DNA of 64,000 nt, taken from the NCBI GenBank assembly GCA_035772785.1, contig JAOCPU010000034.1, positions 299,016 through 363,015 on the forward strand. Reading direction: 5' to 3'. Under the pieces are notes generated by a model. That model made no database searches and was not told the origin of the DNA. It worked only from the letters and a program-made list of their open reading frames with translations. This document shows, piece by piece, positions 34,095 to 45,900 of this stretch (position 1 is its first letter; each line of letters opens with the position of its first letter). A program made the position numbers and the translations under genes. The stretch comes from Phlebiopsis flavidoalba. Taxonomy: Eukaryota; Basidiomycota; Agaricomycetes; Polyporales; Phanerochaetaceae.

Positions 34095-37000
34095 AGAGAG
34101 GAAGGGATCTTGTACCTCCTATCCTCTCTATGCGACCCGGGATCTCAAAGGAAATCTCACAATGTGTGGGGGGCTGGTGACTCTGCCTTTGCCAAGATTC
34201 GAGGGCCGATGGGGAATTGTGAGGGCGAAAAACTGGCACAATAGAAATAAAAAAAAAAAAAAGCGGGCTGCAGAGACGGCGAGGTGCGGACATCACCTCC
34301 CAGCGTATACGAGAGCACGACGAACGTACAGCACGGGCGACGCCGACAGACGCAGGCTTTGACGGGTATGACGAGGAGGAAGACGAGGAACAAACGCGCA
34401 GTCGCTCTCACACTGAAATCGAAAACTGATCTTGCCCACCAATCGGAGATCGAATTTTAGTCGCCGACACGGCAATGGAAAGGTAACCAAGGTGCACGGC
34501 TCTGCTCTCGCGACGACCCCCATCGCCGGGGGAGGGCAACTTGGTGCGGCAGATTTTGCAACAGAAAAAACAAAACGGGCTATTATGTAGCTGAGACAGA
34601 GAACAGCGGCCTGCGATGTCTTTGTTGTGCGCCGCGGCGCATGTCTGCATTCGTGGCGAGCAAAAAGGTGGGAAAAAGATCCGGGAGATCTCGCCAGATC
34701 CCTCGTAAATAAGAACCTCGAGAACCGGTGCGGAAATCTCTCCCGATGCGAGATCACACATGGTGGTGAGAATCCCTCGAGACCATTTACGTAACTGGCA
34801 TATCGCCGCCATACGGTGAATCACGCAACCCCGCAATACCTCCCTTCAGAGCGTGAATTTGCAAAGAGGCGGGCCACGTAGGCTACCGCACGGGCCGCGC
34901 TTCGCGAACTGTGCCACCGCCCGCTCGTCGTCCTCCGGCAGCCGTCCCCGACAGCCCCGCCCGCTAGAGCCTCAGCCAGCGACGCTCCATTAGCCCCAGC
35001 GGATCCACTGTTGTGCCCACCGGTTTCCTGACCGCTGGCTGGGATCTGTGGGAATCCAAGTGCGTCCGATCAACGACGTGCGAAACACACCGTATATCAG
35101 ATTAGACGTCCATAAGGAGCCCCAAGTAAAGCCTCCGCCGGTGAATGCTGGGCTCCCAGCGAGCTCTCGAGAAAGATGGCCCTCTTCGAGGTCTTGTGCA
35201 TGGCTCCCACTTTCACGAAGTCCTGCTTCAAACAAAAGCGCACCAGACCCTAGCGCGTGGTGGGCGTGTGGCCGTCCTGGTCAAATGATTCTCTCATAAG
35301 AACCGCTTACACGTACAACCAGACGCGGATAGACGTGTGCTGCTTTGGTGTCAATGCGGAACGCTCAACGTAACGAGAACCTTGTTCTGGCTGCGGGCCA
35401 GTACGAGCCAGGGCCACGAATGGCACTCCCCATCGCCAGATGCGTCATCGGGCCAGCGCTGCAGCACGGAGCCAGCACGACCCCCCATGGCAAAAGCCCG
35501 TGAATATTCGCGGTCATCCTCTCCTCGGCGGATGACGCTCCTAATGAGACATTCAAACCGACTGGGGAAAGATCGGGATGAGCGAGGGTGGATCGAGCGC
35601 AGGCAGGGCAGGGGGGGGGGCCTAACCGACCGCCGACGCATTCATTCCGCATTGTTCATAGCAATGAGCACGAGAGTTCTTTTCGCGCCTACCCATACCC
35701 CAAGCTTTCGCAGGCCCACCGCAAAACGGCCGTGCGTCGACGGTGCGGTGTTTAGCGCTCGGCCGTTGGATGGTTTGGATGGCCCTGAGCCCCAGCGGCG
35801 GGCTGCGACACGTGGACGAAAGAGGCTCGACGACGCTCTTTCACGGGCTGGATCGCTCTCTGCAGCGTTCGATTGTGAGGCGACGTCAGTCAGGGATGCC
35901 CACCGAGCAGGGCCGGCACTGGGGGCACCGTCGGGGCGAAATGCAGCACTGAAATCGAGCCGGATGGGCGGATGGCTGGCGCTTATCTGGATACAAGTGC
36001 CGTGGCGCGATGGATTGGTGAGCATTTCACATCGCAGGAAGAAAGGGGCGAATGCTTTCAGAACCCCTGCCGTCCTGCTGGATCGATCTTCTTCAGCGTC
36101 CCGGAGCGAGCGCCGAGGCAAGGACAGGTGGAGATTGTTCTGCGCAGGCGCCATCCGATGGTGCGTCCGTCTTGCAGATAGACTCCTGGGAAAGCGCCTG
36201 CCGCCTTCGGACCGTGGGCAGGACACCGAGCGTCATCCATCGTGATCTCCCGGAGCGACCGCGTTCGACATTGACACCGCTTTGGACAAGCAGAGGTCCA
36301 GCGGGACTGTGCAGATCGCGGTAAATCCGTGCTGCCCCGCCCCGTCGGTCGACCTATGCAAATCGGGGGCATTTCTACGTTCCCCCGAGACTGACACACT
36401 CCCACAGCGCCGTTTGCGAACACACGACAAATGCGCATGACAACTCAGATCTGTCTCGCATATGCGAGGGAGCGTGCTTCTGCGCGGCAGGAAGATTCAA
36501 ATGGCAGGCAGAAGCACTGCTTTCGCAGAGCGCGGCGGTCCTCGACACCCTAGCGACGATATAGCTTTCGGTCGTGCCCCTCACTGCTCGCAAACATGGT
36601 TAGAATGTCCGTGCCGTGCGGGCATTGCTTTGTCGGATGCCGCCGCCTCTGGCCCAAACTTGTGAGATTACAGCACCCTGTCAGCTCCGAAGAACCTCAG
36701 GAGAGTCTTCCCAGTTATGGTACTCAGCGCTATGACGTGCGTAGAGAACTCGGCCCAGGCGATTGGAGTGATACGCCATCGTGATGCATTGTAGGTATTT
36801 GTCGGCGTAGAAGATCCAGCGAGCTCTCATCAGGCCAGACGTTCGCGGAAGCATGAGGCCACCGCTAGGCCACCAGCGTACATAACGGTGCCCAGGCCGC
36901 CGCGGTGCTGCCCAACATGAGCTCGGTTAGCTGGCCTCGTAGACGTGCGGAGAGGCTCACCTCTGCGGTCGCTGGGCCGCCAGTAGTGTCCTGTGACCCA

Positions 37001-37806
37001 TGAACCGCGCATCCAGACCCTAGGATCCGACCAGGCCAATCAGAGCATCTGGCAGGAATATTATGGCAGCCTGCGCCACAGAGAAAGTAGGCGTTACGAG
37101 GACTTCCGCAGAGCCTGTTTTCAAATAAACAATACGATGGTACTCAGCAAGGGAATGCGAAGGATCAAGTGCTTACGAACCCACATCGGACTGAGCCTTG
37201 GGCGTGGGTGCACGCCGCCCGTTTGCCGCGCTGCGGGGGAGGTTCCGTAAAACGATTATCCTAAAGAGGTTTAGGAGTGGCCATCATTATACGGCATTCT
37301 GTTTCTGAATACCAGGACTCATTAAGAACGCTCAATAGGACGGGCGTACGGAGCTAAGTCTGCTCCAGTCGGCCATGTGAAGAAGTGCGCGGCGTCGTTT
37401 GATCCCAACTTCTTGATTCATGACCGTGGATCAGTAAATACACTTCGATCACCGACCTAGAAGCAACAAGGACTCACTCCTGCATTCCTAACTGGTATGG
37501 AAGCTCCTTTGAGGCGACTGAGCGTGGCGAGATGATATGTCACGGGTGTTGTTTGTGAACGTAGAGAGCCTGCCGCTTCAGGACGACATCAGTCGGAGCT
37601 TAAACTTTCTTTACCTCACGTGAGCTGGTCGCAGTTCTTCCCTCCCTCGCGCGGTGCCGTGCGCGCAAACTTCCTGTTCTGTCATTGGTACGCGTAGAGA
37701 GACTCTCATGCGTACCAGATGTGATTCTCATCACATGCAGACTATTCTGATATAAACGCGTTCCTTTATATTTATACAGTGTTTTTACAAGATGATAACG
37801 GATACA
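34095..37806. other. Unassigned region
   Basis: The first 700 bases probably form the GATA-gene promoter and leader and include a 14-base A run near 34248. A plus-strand frame of 302 codons (35337-36245) is the second longest in the window, but it is Arg/Ser-rich, has no motif, and the opposite strand is open for 194 codons across it. Minus-strand pieces near 36840-37000 and plus-strand pieces near 36380-36560 look somewhat protein-like but cannot be joined. No gene is supported. Confidence 0.3.
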
Positions 37807-38237
37807 TCAAACGGCCTCTTTGTTCTCTTTATCAGCCTCCGAGTCATACGGCGGGATGGATAGCTCATTTAGAGGAGGATGTAGAGTTATATCTCCGCTG
37901 GAGGGAGTGTATTGGGAGTATCCAGAGGCCACTGTTGTAGTACGTAGAACCCATCAGGGTTGCTGTAGTAGTAGCTTCCGTCACTGCAGGAATGTTAGCG
38001 GAACTTAGTCCAGTGTCATTCCCGACGCGAAGAACTCACGAGTTTGAGTAGTGGTATCCGCTACTAGAGCCACTTTCTCCATCGCGATGGCAGTAATGGT
38101 TTGCCCTGTGATGGCGCGTTGAGCCGAGCAGACACGCGCCGTGAGAGAAACAAAGAACATACCTGACTGTTTGTGCCGCTGCTTGTGGTGGAGTAGCCAC
38201 TAGAGCCCCATCCGTAGTTGCTGTTTCCCTTGGGCAT
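37807..38237 (-). CDS. Small Gly/Ser/Tyr-rich protein, tandem copy 1
   Basis: Three exons. Exon 1 starts with ATG at 38237: MPKGNSNYGWGSSGYSTTSS then GTNSQ, up to a GTATGT donor. Exon 2 follows a CACAG acceptor and gives NHYCHRD, GSSSGYHYSNS. Exon 3, after a CTGCAG acceptor near 37976, gives DGSYYYSNPDGS and, after a one-base slip at TGGGTT, TYYNS. A second slip restores a tail (SGYSQYTPSSGDITL and PPYDSEADKENKEAV) ending at TGA 37807-37809. About 105 residues, hydrophilic, no signal peptide or membrane segment, so probably intracellular. The aromatic-Gly/Ser composition resembles low-complexity, phase-separating proteins. Function unknown. A paralogue lies 780 bases upstream. Confidence 0.75.
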
Positions 38238-39017
38238 GATGAGATGCAGAGTATGAAGTTGCTGCGAGGTGGATGTTGAGTGGGGTTCAAGATGCGTTTA
38301 GGGGTCGCGAGTGGGCTGCGGGTTCATATATGAGTGTGACTCAGGTCGTCACAGGTCATGTTATCGTGACGAGTGACGCCGAGCCCTCAATTCCAGAACA
38401 CTACCAGCGGCACTGTGGTGCTCAGCTACTGAGTAATTACCAATTTGCGACACATTTCAAGGTAAATAAGAAATATACAACGCCCATCTAGTAGCCTGAT
38501 GAATTATTTATGGTATGAGAGTGGACCGTTTTCTGCTGGCGCGCGCTACAGACAAAGCGGCGGAAAGAATATCTCACGCCTCAACGATTTGATGCTTGTT
38601 TTGATGCCCCTACGAGCCGGTCGCCACGAAGCCGAAGTCTTTGTTGAGTCTTTGTTGATGGACTGCACAACTACTAAGATAAACTCAGTGTTCATGTGGT
38701 ATAAGGCTATGGATCGACGAGACGCATCCATTACTGAGATGGAACGAGGTGGAATTTACTACTGGCCGTGTGTAAGAAGTTAGGACTTGGATCAAATCAA
38801 ATCTCATAGCGTTTTGATGGGATGGCAGATGGGCTGAGAGGAAGTCTAACAGAGTGAAATTACTGGGAGTATATTTAGATAGTTTTTATGGTAAAGCAAT
38901 ATAGAGCGTAAGCGTAATGCTCCGAGTCTAGCTGTAAGTCTGGAATTTCAAGTAATAGCGCACTAAGGAAAAAAAAAAGACGAGTCAACTTTGTGAATTT
39001 CATGATGCCGTATACGG
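38238..39017. other. Spacer between the two tandem small-protein genes
   Basis: A/T-rich, with no supported gene. A TATATATGA-like box on the minus strand near 38323-38333 is about 90 bases upstream of the ATG at 38237 and may be its promoter. Plus-strand frame 38499-38783 (94 codons) has no motif. Near 38970 there is an A run. Confidence 0.45.
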
Positions 39018-39394
39018 TCACTCTTGGACGCTCTTGATGGGGGTCGGTTGAGGGGTCCTAAACTCCTCGCCTTGGGTGTAGTGTACAGAGCGAACCCGTC
39101 GCCGCTGTTGAAAAATAGGTGGAGCCGTCTGGGTTACGGTAGTAGTAGCTTCCATCACTATAGAGGTATGAGTTGACGCGATACGCTGCAGAAAATGACC
39201 CACGTGTTCATGTAGTGGTAGCCCAGAAGAGCCGTCGCTCCAAGTACGCTTGACGTAGTAATTCCCCTGCGAGCTGCATTGTCAGGCACAGGGTCTGGGA
39301 CCAAATTCCTCAAGGAGACACAAACCCGGCTGTTATAGCCTTTCCCTGTAACTAAATATCCCGCGGAGTTCCAAGTTAGACTGAGGTTGTACAT
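39018..39394 (-). CDS. Small Gly/Ser/Tyr-rich protein, tandem copy 2
   Basis: Same three-exon plan as the gene at 37807. ATG at 39394 gives MYNLSLTWNSAGYLVTGKGY, ending at a donor before 39330. Exon 2 reads GNYYVKRTWSDGSSGYHYMN. After an intron of about 48 nt (GTGGGT...TATAG), exon 3 reads DGSYYYRNPDGSTYF and NSGDG. The aligned core GSSxGYHYxNxDGSYYYxNP is shared with copy 1, and the intron falls at the same codon. The tail (GEEFRTPQPTPIKSVQE, TGA at 39018-39020) is reached after one slip; an alternative frame would extend to about 38963. About 95 residues. Unknown function; likely a tandem duplication that has diverged at both ends. Confidence 0.7.
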
Positions 39395-39536
39395 GTCGAC
39401 GGTTTGAATTATTAAATGAGTAGAGTAGGACAGAGATGATATAGTGCGAGGGAGAGGGAGCCTGATGAGAGCAACAAAAGCTGCGAATGGAATTTCAAAT
39501 AACCGATAGATATTTATGAGATAGGCAATCCCGCAT

Positions 39537-39618
39537 GGTGAGATGGCCCCGAGCGGTCTAAGGCGCCAGACTAAGGATCTGGTCCGAAAGGGCGTGGGTT
39601 CGAATCCCACTCTCATCA
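39537..39618 (+). tRNA. tRNA-Leu (anticodon AAG)
   Basis: Acceptor stem GGTGAGA pairs with TCTCATC (one G-T), followed by discriminator A. A Leu-type D arm (GGCCCCGAGCGGTCTAAGGC) precedes the anticodon stem CCAGA/TCTGG, whose loop CTAAGGA gives anticodon AAG. There is a short extra arm and a T arm with GGTTCGAATC. No intron. A short T run just downstream (39621-39624) fits RNA polymerase III termination. It lies 142 bases upstream of the start of the minus-strand small-protein gene. Confidence 0.95.
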
Positions 39619-40979
39619 TATTTTGAAAATTTACAGGTCACTTTTTCCAAATTCCCAGTCTGCAGTGTGCACACTGCACAGTGCGAATTCCCAAAGTGTA
39701 ATTTTTCACGTCCAGACTCCAAATGCTTGGCTTTTTCAAAGAACGAAACTTTCGTAAAAAGAGTTATACGAGCAGTACACAGTCACTATCGGACGTGAGC
39801 TGAGCATGAGCTGTGATTCTTTTTACTTTAAGTGATAACTTGAAGCACCCGAAGATCATACATCAGTATCTAATGGTCATATATGCAATTTTGTGACCTT
39901 GTCAAGCGGCGGATGGAGGTCTCTTGAGTGGTAGCGGTGATTGAGCTTGATGAAGAGCAAGACACTAGCCAAGGGTAAACGTTGAATGTTCATTGAACAC
40001 TCGTTATGCCGCACATATACCCAACCCTTCGACCTCAAACCATCCAAATTTCCATTAATAAGGAGATTTGACTACTTTCACTCATATCCCAACGGACACC
40101 AACCGGACTATGGGTACAGCGAGACGAGTAAAACTCCGTCCTGAGGAGTTCGAGTCATGACAGATCGTTTCATAGGCAGGTCCCTAGCTACTACTCCGAC
40201 AGAAATATACACATGAAAAAAAGCTCGTGTCCGTGGTCGTACTGGTCAATGCAGAGAAACAACAACACAAAGGGCGGGCAAAGGAAATATCGGCGGGGGA
40301 TGGTGTAGGACACGAAACGGGGCGGGCGCCCCCGTGCAAGAAATGGGTACGGGGTCCATTACATCGAAAGAGGACGTGTCGCATGGTACAAGTATTATAA
40401 AGCACGCCCTCGGGCGCCCGAGAACGAGCTCGCGTCCTAACGCGCGACGGGGGGCTGGTTACGATGGTTGGGGACGAGCATGGGGTGACCTTGATGAGGG
40501 ATATCGAAGGGTATAATGTACGCTCGGAATCAGAGAGAGACGCGAAATCGAAAGAATGAGAAAGAAAACAACAGAGACTGGGAAAAAAGCGATGCTTCCA
40601 AGATCGTTGCCTAAGTTGACAATAAAAGCCTGCACACAAGGAATAATGCTCAGCAGGGAGGCGGGGGACGAGTCTGTGTGGGCCCGAGAGGGGGCCCAAT
40701 GAGGTGGACCAGGTTGCCAATACAGCCCGTACACCGCGCGCATGGCCGCGGGCTGCACTGCCCGCCCCGAATGTCCGTTTCTCGCTTCCCGGAAGTGCAA
40801 CCTTCGCCGCGGGAGCCCTTCCCTCATCCCGTCGACTGGAACGATCTGACACGTTTGCCGGACGCCGGTCCTGCCGCCCGCGACGCGGCGCCCGAGGGCC
40901 CATCGTGCGGCCTGGGGCTCAGCTTCGCGCATGCCATACGCCGCCGGCTCGTGGGCCCCGTCCGTGCTCGGTTGTAGCC
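39619..40979. other. Unassigned, includes the 3' region of the RhoGAP gene
   Basis: 39620-40180 is A/T-richer with no frame worth calling. In 40180-40980 the minus strand has long frames (239 and 224 codons), but they are Arg/Pro/Ser-rich and out of phase with each other. They may be the disordered C-terminus and 3' untranslated region of the RhoGAP gene. Confidence 0.35.
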
Positions 40980-42650
40980 CGTCGCGGACATTCACGGGCG
41001 TACGAGCGCCCTCCGACCTCTCGCACGGCGGGCGGGCGGCCGGGCGCCTTCTGGCCCGATTTGGTGGTTGTCTATGGACCCTTTTGGCTGTCAGCGACCG
41101 AGTGCGTCGGAGCTGAGCGCCGCGGGAACGCACTCACAGCTCGGTGGCCCGCGGGCGCTTAGGAAGGTCGTGCGGCGGCGCGTGACCGCGGGCGCTCTGC
41201 CGTTGGTGGATCCAATGTCGGCAATGTCCCGTTCCGCATTGACCATGCATGTGTCGAAAGACCCATCTTCTCCCCCTTCGACGGCGGGCGCGTGCCATCT
41301 GGCGCGCAACCGGGGCAGCGACGCGATGTCGAGGCAGTGAAACAGAGTCCCTGGTGCTTCGATGAGGAACGCGAGCACGTCACCGTGGCTCAGCCGGGGG
41401 CTGCCGGCCGGGGCGCGAGCTCGTGGCTCGGTACCTGTCGTGCGAGAGTAAGCGCGGGGGGAAGATCACCGCGAGGTCTATGACGTCAGGGATGTGGTTA
41501 GCGGACGCGCAGGAAGACCGTGGGGCGGCGGGGCGGCACCTTTTTCGCGTTCCTATGAGGTTGTCCTCTTGTCCGACTTGCGCGCGCGAGACGCGCTGGC
41601 CCGAGAGCAGGTCCAGGGTAGTTGACAACAAACTAGACGTGATCTGTTTTGTCGCATCGGCTAGCCGAGCGTTATGAGCCGCTTTGTAGCCGGGAGGGCT
41701 TCATCGCGGTTGATACGGCTTCTTTGCGTAGCACGCTAGACAGGTCAATATGAAACACACGACCGATGGATGGGGACTCAAACACACCTTAATGTATCAC
41801 GGAAACATAATGCGCGGTCAATAAGATATAAACGGAATAGTGGCGGACGTACTGGGTGGTAAAGGTCGTGTGGGACTACGGGCTCCTGCGACGGGTGAGC
41901 GGTGTGCGGCCTGCAACAACGACACAGCACGTACGGGCATCTGGGTGAGAAACCTGCGGAACACGCTCGCGACATCATGCGGGGTAAACTGCTGCTTCTT
42001 CCAATCGAGGTCTTTGCCGTACTAAAGCCACGCGAAGCTCAGTCGCAAGTGGGCAGACGACTAACGAGATGCGTACTCTTGGGGGCGCCTCGAACGACGC
42101 CTGCAGATCGCGCATCCGCTTGCTCGACCCGCTGACTAGAAAAGAAGCCCGCCCAGTTCGTGGTCGCTGCGAACAGAGTTTGGTCACTTCAGGTCATTGC
42201 CGCGCCGCCGATATGGGGAGATAGATAGGCCGTACCATTTCCTTCAGATGAACAGGCCGTGGGAAGACGAGGGGTCAGCTGGGAGAGGACATGACGCGAG
42301 ACCGAGACTACGGGGGGCTGACGCGGCACCATTTGGCCACTACTACTGGAAATGTGTCCCCACACGAAGAGTTCTCCTGGTTGGTGCCGTGCTGTTGAAA
42401 TCTGGACATTTGCGCGCTGGAGGCTGTCTCTGAGGGGCCGTCCGAACACCGTGCCAGAGGGTGGTATGTCTACGGCTGCAGCAGGGGTCAGCAAGAACGC
42501 ACGGCCAGACGAGCGAGGGCGGTACTGACCCCTCTTCTCGTCGGCGTCGCGCTTGGTTCTCTGTGCAAAGGCAAAGTGGTTCCACCAGGCCTTGAGGCTG
42601 GCCTTGGTGGGCGGGTGCTGGTGGACGTCGCTAACAGTCGCGGTGGTCAT
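40980..42650 (-). CDS. RhoGAP-domain protein (Rho GTPase-activating protein)
   Basis: Stimulates GTP hydrolysis by a Rho/Rac/Cdc42-type GTPase, so a regulator of actin, polarity or wall synthesis. The ATG at 42650 gives MTTATVSDVHQHPPTKASLK, then AWWNHFAFAQRTKRDADEK. After a 50-nt intron come FGRPLRDSLQRANVQIST, GELFVWG and IPVVVAKW. The RhoGAP core follows in pieces: VSGSSKRMRDLQASFEAPP (42130-42070), TPHDVASVFRRFLTQMP (41985-41930), EPVVPHDLYHP (41885), TLDLLSG (41620), LAVIFPPRLLSH (41470-41440) and DVLAFLIEAPGTLFHCLDI (41380-41325). The C-terminal part is Arg/Pro-rich and probably disordered; its end at 40980 is a guess. In the Gly-x-Phe-Arg-x-Ser-Gly motif the sequence shows CTA (Leu) where the arginine-finger codon should be, possibly a base error. 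Confidence 0.85.
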
Positions 42651-43848
42651 GATCTGGTGGGTGCTGGGGCCCGGTGGAGCGACTCTGTGCGGACTGGGAG
42701 AGTGAGGCTTGATGATTTCGGGACGAGCCGAGGGCGGGAGGTCGTCTGGGGCGAGAGTGTTCGCACGGTGTGCAGTTGGCGGTCGCCGCGTTCCCGCTGG
42801 CTGATCGCTGCGACGGGGCACCGAGTTTTATGCTGGAGGTCGTTGCCACAATCCACTTCTGCAGAGGGCAAGCTCAGCAGCGTGGGTTGGTGTCGTTAGG
42901 TTGCCACCAGCCAAGCAGGCGGGGCGCAGAACGCAGACGCCACGTATTAATATCGACGACGTCAGAAACACAGCTCGGGCCGGCGTGCAGGGACGCCTCG
43001 CCTCGTGATTTCGGGAGCTGATCTGGGCGGGAAGATTGCGCGATGCCAAAGCTAGGTCGTCGCAGGGGGCCGGTGACGCGCGCGGCGGCGGCGGGAGGAG
43101 AGCCGTGAGGATGGATGACTCGGATGGAGGGCAAATCATACAAACACAGACGACAAAAACAAGGGCCCAGCGGTCCGCGGCTCCTCGTGTCTCTTTTACG
43201 TCGTGGTGATCCCGCGACAATTCCAAAATACGGTTTGCCCGACCTTTCGCCCTCGGCAGAGGCCGTCCTGCTCTCTAACAGCGCCATGTCCTTCCTCTCG
43301 GCGGCAATTCTATTCGGACGCAGCCTGCACAGGCTCCAAGCTTCAACTTGCAAGGTTTGCCCAGTGTGTCTATCGGGAGACCGTCGACTAATGCCTAGCA
43401 CGACGCCCGTACTAGTCAACTAACACGCCTGGGCCTCGGCCTAACACATTTCGCCAGCGTGCGATGCACTCCTCTTCCATCCATTGGATTCAAACTACCT
43501 ACCGGGGATATCCACTAAGCCTCCCATCACTCCAAAGCATTCCAATGACGCGGATGACGACATTTCGTATTCGCAAAATGTCATTGGCGCGTCCGCCTTC
43601 CACCAAGAGTACCGGCCATTTCACTTGCAAAAATTACCCTCCGACTACCCTTGGAACATGCGGTGCCGGGAGGGAGTCGCGACATGTGCATGTCCCACCG
43701 GTATTTTCCCAAAGTTTATTGACGTCGTCGAGGTGGACTCCCGCGCCGTGTTGGCGAGGAGTGAGACCATCGCGGGTGGAGCACCAATTCTTTGGGATGA
43801 CTCGGCCTCAAATTAGCTGCGTGTATGCGCCCCATGACTTTATCTCAA
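42651..43848. other. RhoGAP promoter side and unassigned frames
   Basis: Minus-strand frames upstream of 42650 (to about 43419) lack motifs; the first few hundred bases are probably the RhoGAP leader. Plus-strand frame 43484-43816 (110 codons, NDADDDISYSQNVIGASAFH) has natural composition but no recognised domain and no visible partner exons. Confidence 0.35.
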
Positions 43849-44770
43849 TTAATTCATGTCATTTTCCGTTAATATCGTGCAACCCCTGACCGTCTCGTCG
43901 AGGAAATAATCAACACTTCCCACCCATTTTGAACAGTTTTTGCCACACTCATGGTGCGCATAATTTTCACAGGCGTCGATGAAATTTGAGACATGGGCGG
44001 ATGTATATCCCGGAAGGTCTAGGCTCTCGGGTGGCTCCACGGCTCCAAATCCAAACACGGTCCGCTTTGTGGCGTTTGATGGTCTCGCCCTCCCAAGACC
44101 AGTGACGGCGAGATTCCAGATTTCATTCTCATAAACCCGGCCGCTTTCATCTTCCGGACGATGCTCCATCTGCAAGAACTAACGACACCATTACACGCGT
44201 TTGCGTATTGCCACTTGTCGACGTTCAAAACATAACGACTAATAGTACAGACTCGAGCATTCTACCCTCACATTATGCGCTGCTATGACCACCAGGCTCT
44301 GGGGGAAGGTAGGGTTTCTGGATTTGACCGAGTCGCGAGTCGCGAGCATGGAGGTTCTATCTCGTAATGCGGTAAGCATCTGAGCGCTCACAAGCCTGTG
44401 CGACCCTAACCTTCACCCTTGAACATAGTCGAGGCGCAGTTTCATGCCATCGAGGGGATCCTCCCAAAGGCGGAACTCGTTTGAGCCCGGGACTTGATTC
44501 AATTCGGCGAGGTTCCATTCGCCTAGAAGATCGGTCTGAATCTCTCCTCGGATGACTGCTGATTCTACGTGTGATAGATATAAGTTGGCGTTTGGGACAG
44601 TCATCGCAAATGTGGTACCTTGATATCCGGACGTAGCATAGAACTGAAGCTACACAGTCGCCAGTGAGTACGCATAGCCCGTCCTCTCTTCAAGCGTTAT
44701 TGGCATCCACTCACCCTAGGCGTTAAACTCATCGGACCAGAGAGCGATCATTATTGGACGGTAGGCAGGA
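43849..44770 (-). CDS. Unrecognised multi-exon gene
   Basis: Two clearly protein-like blocks. Block 1 (about 44650-44417): LQFYATSGYQGTTFAMTVPN, NLYLSHVESAVIRGEIQTDL, LGEWNLAELNQVPGSNEFRL, DPLDGMKLRLDYVQG, up to a GT donor. Block 2 (44169-43849): MEHRPEDESGRVYENEIWNL, AVTGLGRARPSNATKRTVFG, PGYTSAHVSNFIDACENYAH, HECGKNCSKW, ending in TAA. The intron between them (44416-44170) is 247 nt, long for this window, and the phases match only if an indel is allowed. A short possible first exon (MIALWSDEFNA) is near 44745-44710. Block 2 has four cysteines but no known finger. I do not recognise the family. Confidence 0.5.
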
Positions 44771-45560
44771 GCAAGAGAGGCTCGAGCTTGATTGTTGCGG
44801 GACCAATCCTGCGAACATTCTATTTTATGTCACCACATGAAGAATGTTGTCAGCGTACCGACCACTCATGCCTGCGGAATATTAGACGGTTCTGAGCCGG
44901 AAAATGGTTCCTTGCCTGGCGCTGGGTTTCGGCTGGGGCTAGCTGAATCTACCAAAAACGTCCTCGCTCGTGTGATGCGGTCTTGTGGGGGTCACAGTAG
45001 TGGAGACACTAATTTGCACGCCATGTCAGGGTGCGCACCGTTTGGCCCAGCTATGGATAACACCGTGATTAGCAACAGCGATCAAAATTATTGAGGAGTT
45101 AACACATACTCCCAATCTCAATTGAATCTGTTTAGAATAGAGTGCAAAGTGTAAGATAGGGTACAGTCTCACTCCCGGTCGCCTGAACAACTCTACGATG
45201 GAAGGGCTAGCTGAACGACACTTTTTGCCGCTCTTGTTGCATTTGTTAGTTTTGTGAAGTCTGCTTTTTCATGATTACGCCACACTCAACAACCCTGCGC
45301 TGACCACACGGATCCCCCCGTAGTCTCGCGCCTGTGTACAATACCAGTCCGCCGCCGCCATGGTTACCGTTTGTCACAGCGCTCATGAGCAGCATATGGA
45401 AGAACAGATTGTCAGGGCCACTTAACTTGACGAGCGGCGAATTTTGATAACCGGCATAGGTAAGAATGTGGATGTGAGTGTTCTAGTCGCCGTCCATTCC
45501 ATAACTATCGGATCTCACCTATACCAAACCTACAGGGATCTCAGTAAGTAAGAAAATAGA
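44771..45560. other. Unassigned stretch
   Basis: Short frames only, for example 44792-45094 (+), 100 codons, with no motif. Nothing supported. Confidence 0.35.
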
Positions 45561-45627
45561 AGCGCGTGAGTATTAGGCCGGCCGGAAATCATAATAGCCA
45601 CCGACGATGGCCAAAGTGGTTCACAAC

Positions 45628-45900
45628 TTACACTGGGTCTCGAACATCGCCCTCTTGTCGGACGGGCAACGGAACGTTCAAATATAAAGGTCGTGTTCGC
45701 GCTTCAGTGCCCTCGTCGGGCCATCTCAAGTTCAGGATGATGAGTTCTTCTGGTTCGCCATGGTCTTCAAATGACTGCATTGCGTTGCGGTATTGTATGG
45801 AATGCAGTCCCCCGAAGTACCCGCCCTTCACAGCTTGTCTTCATACCCCACCAGGGCCTGCGCCGCACGGGCGTGCATTTTACCGACGACATTTAGCACG
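45628..45900 (-). CDS. Exon of an unrecognised gene
   Basis: A well-formed exon: VGKMHARAAQALVGYEDKL, then after one slip KGGYFGGLHSIQYRNAMQSF, EDHGEPEELIILNLRWPDEG, RTRPLYLNVPLPVRQEGDV and RDP before a GTGTAAGTTG donor near 45628. The mixture of acidic, basic and hydrophobic residues is typical of folded protein. The plus-strand 142-codon frame over the same bases is its shadow. It could belong with the minus-strand gene at 43849-44770 or be separate. No family recognised. Confidence 0.5.

Noticed and set aside
35337..36245. 302-codon plus-strand open frame
   Set aside because: Arg/Ser-rich, no motif, opposite strand open for 194 codons, and real genes in this window rarely stay open that long because of indels. 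Chance in GC-rich DNA.
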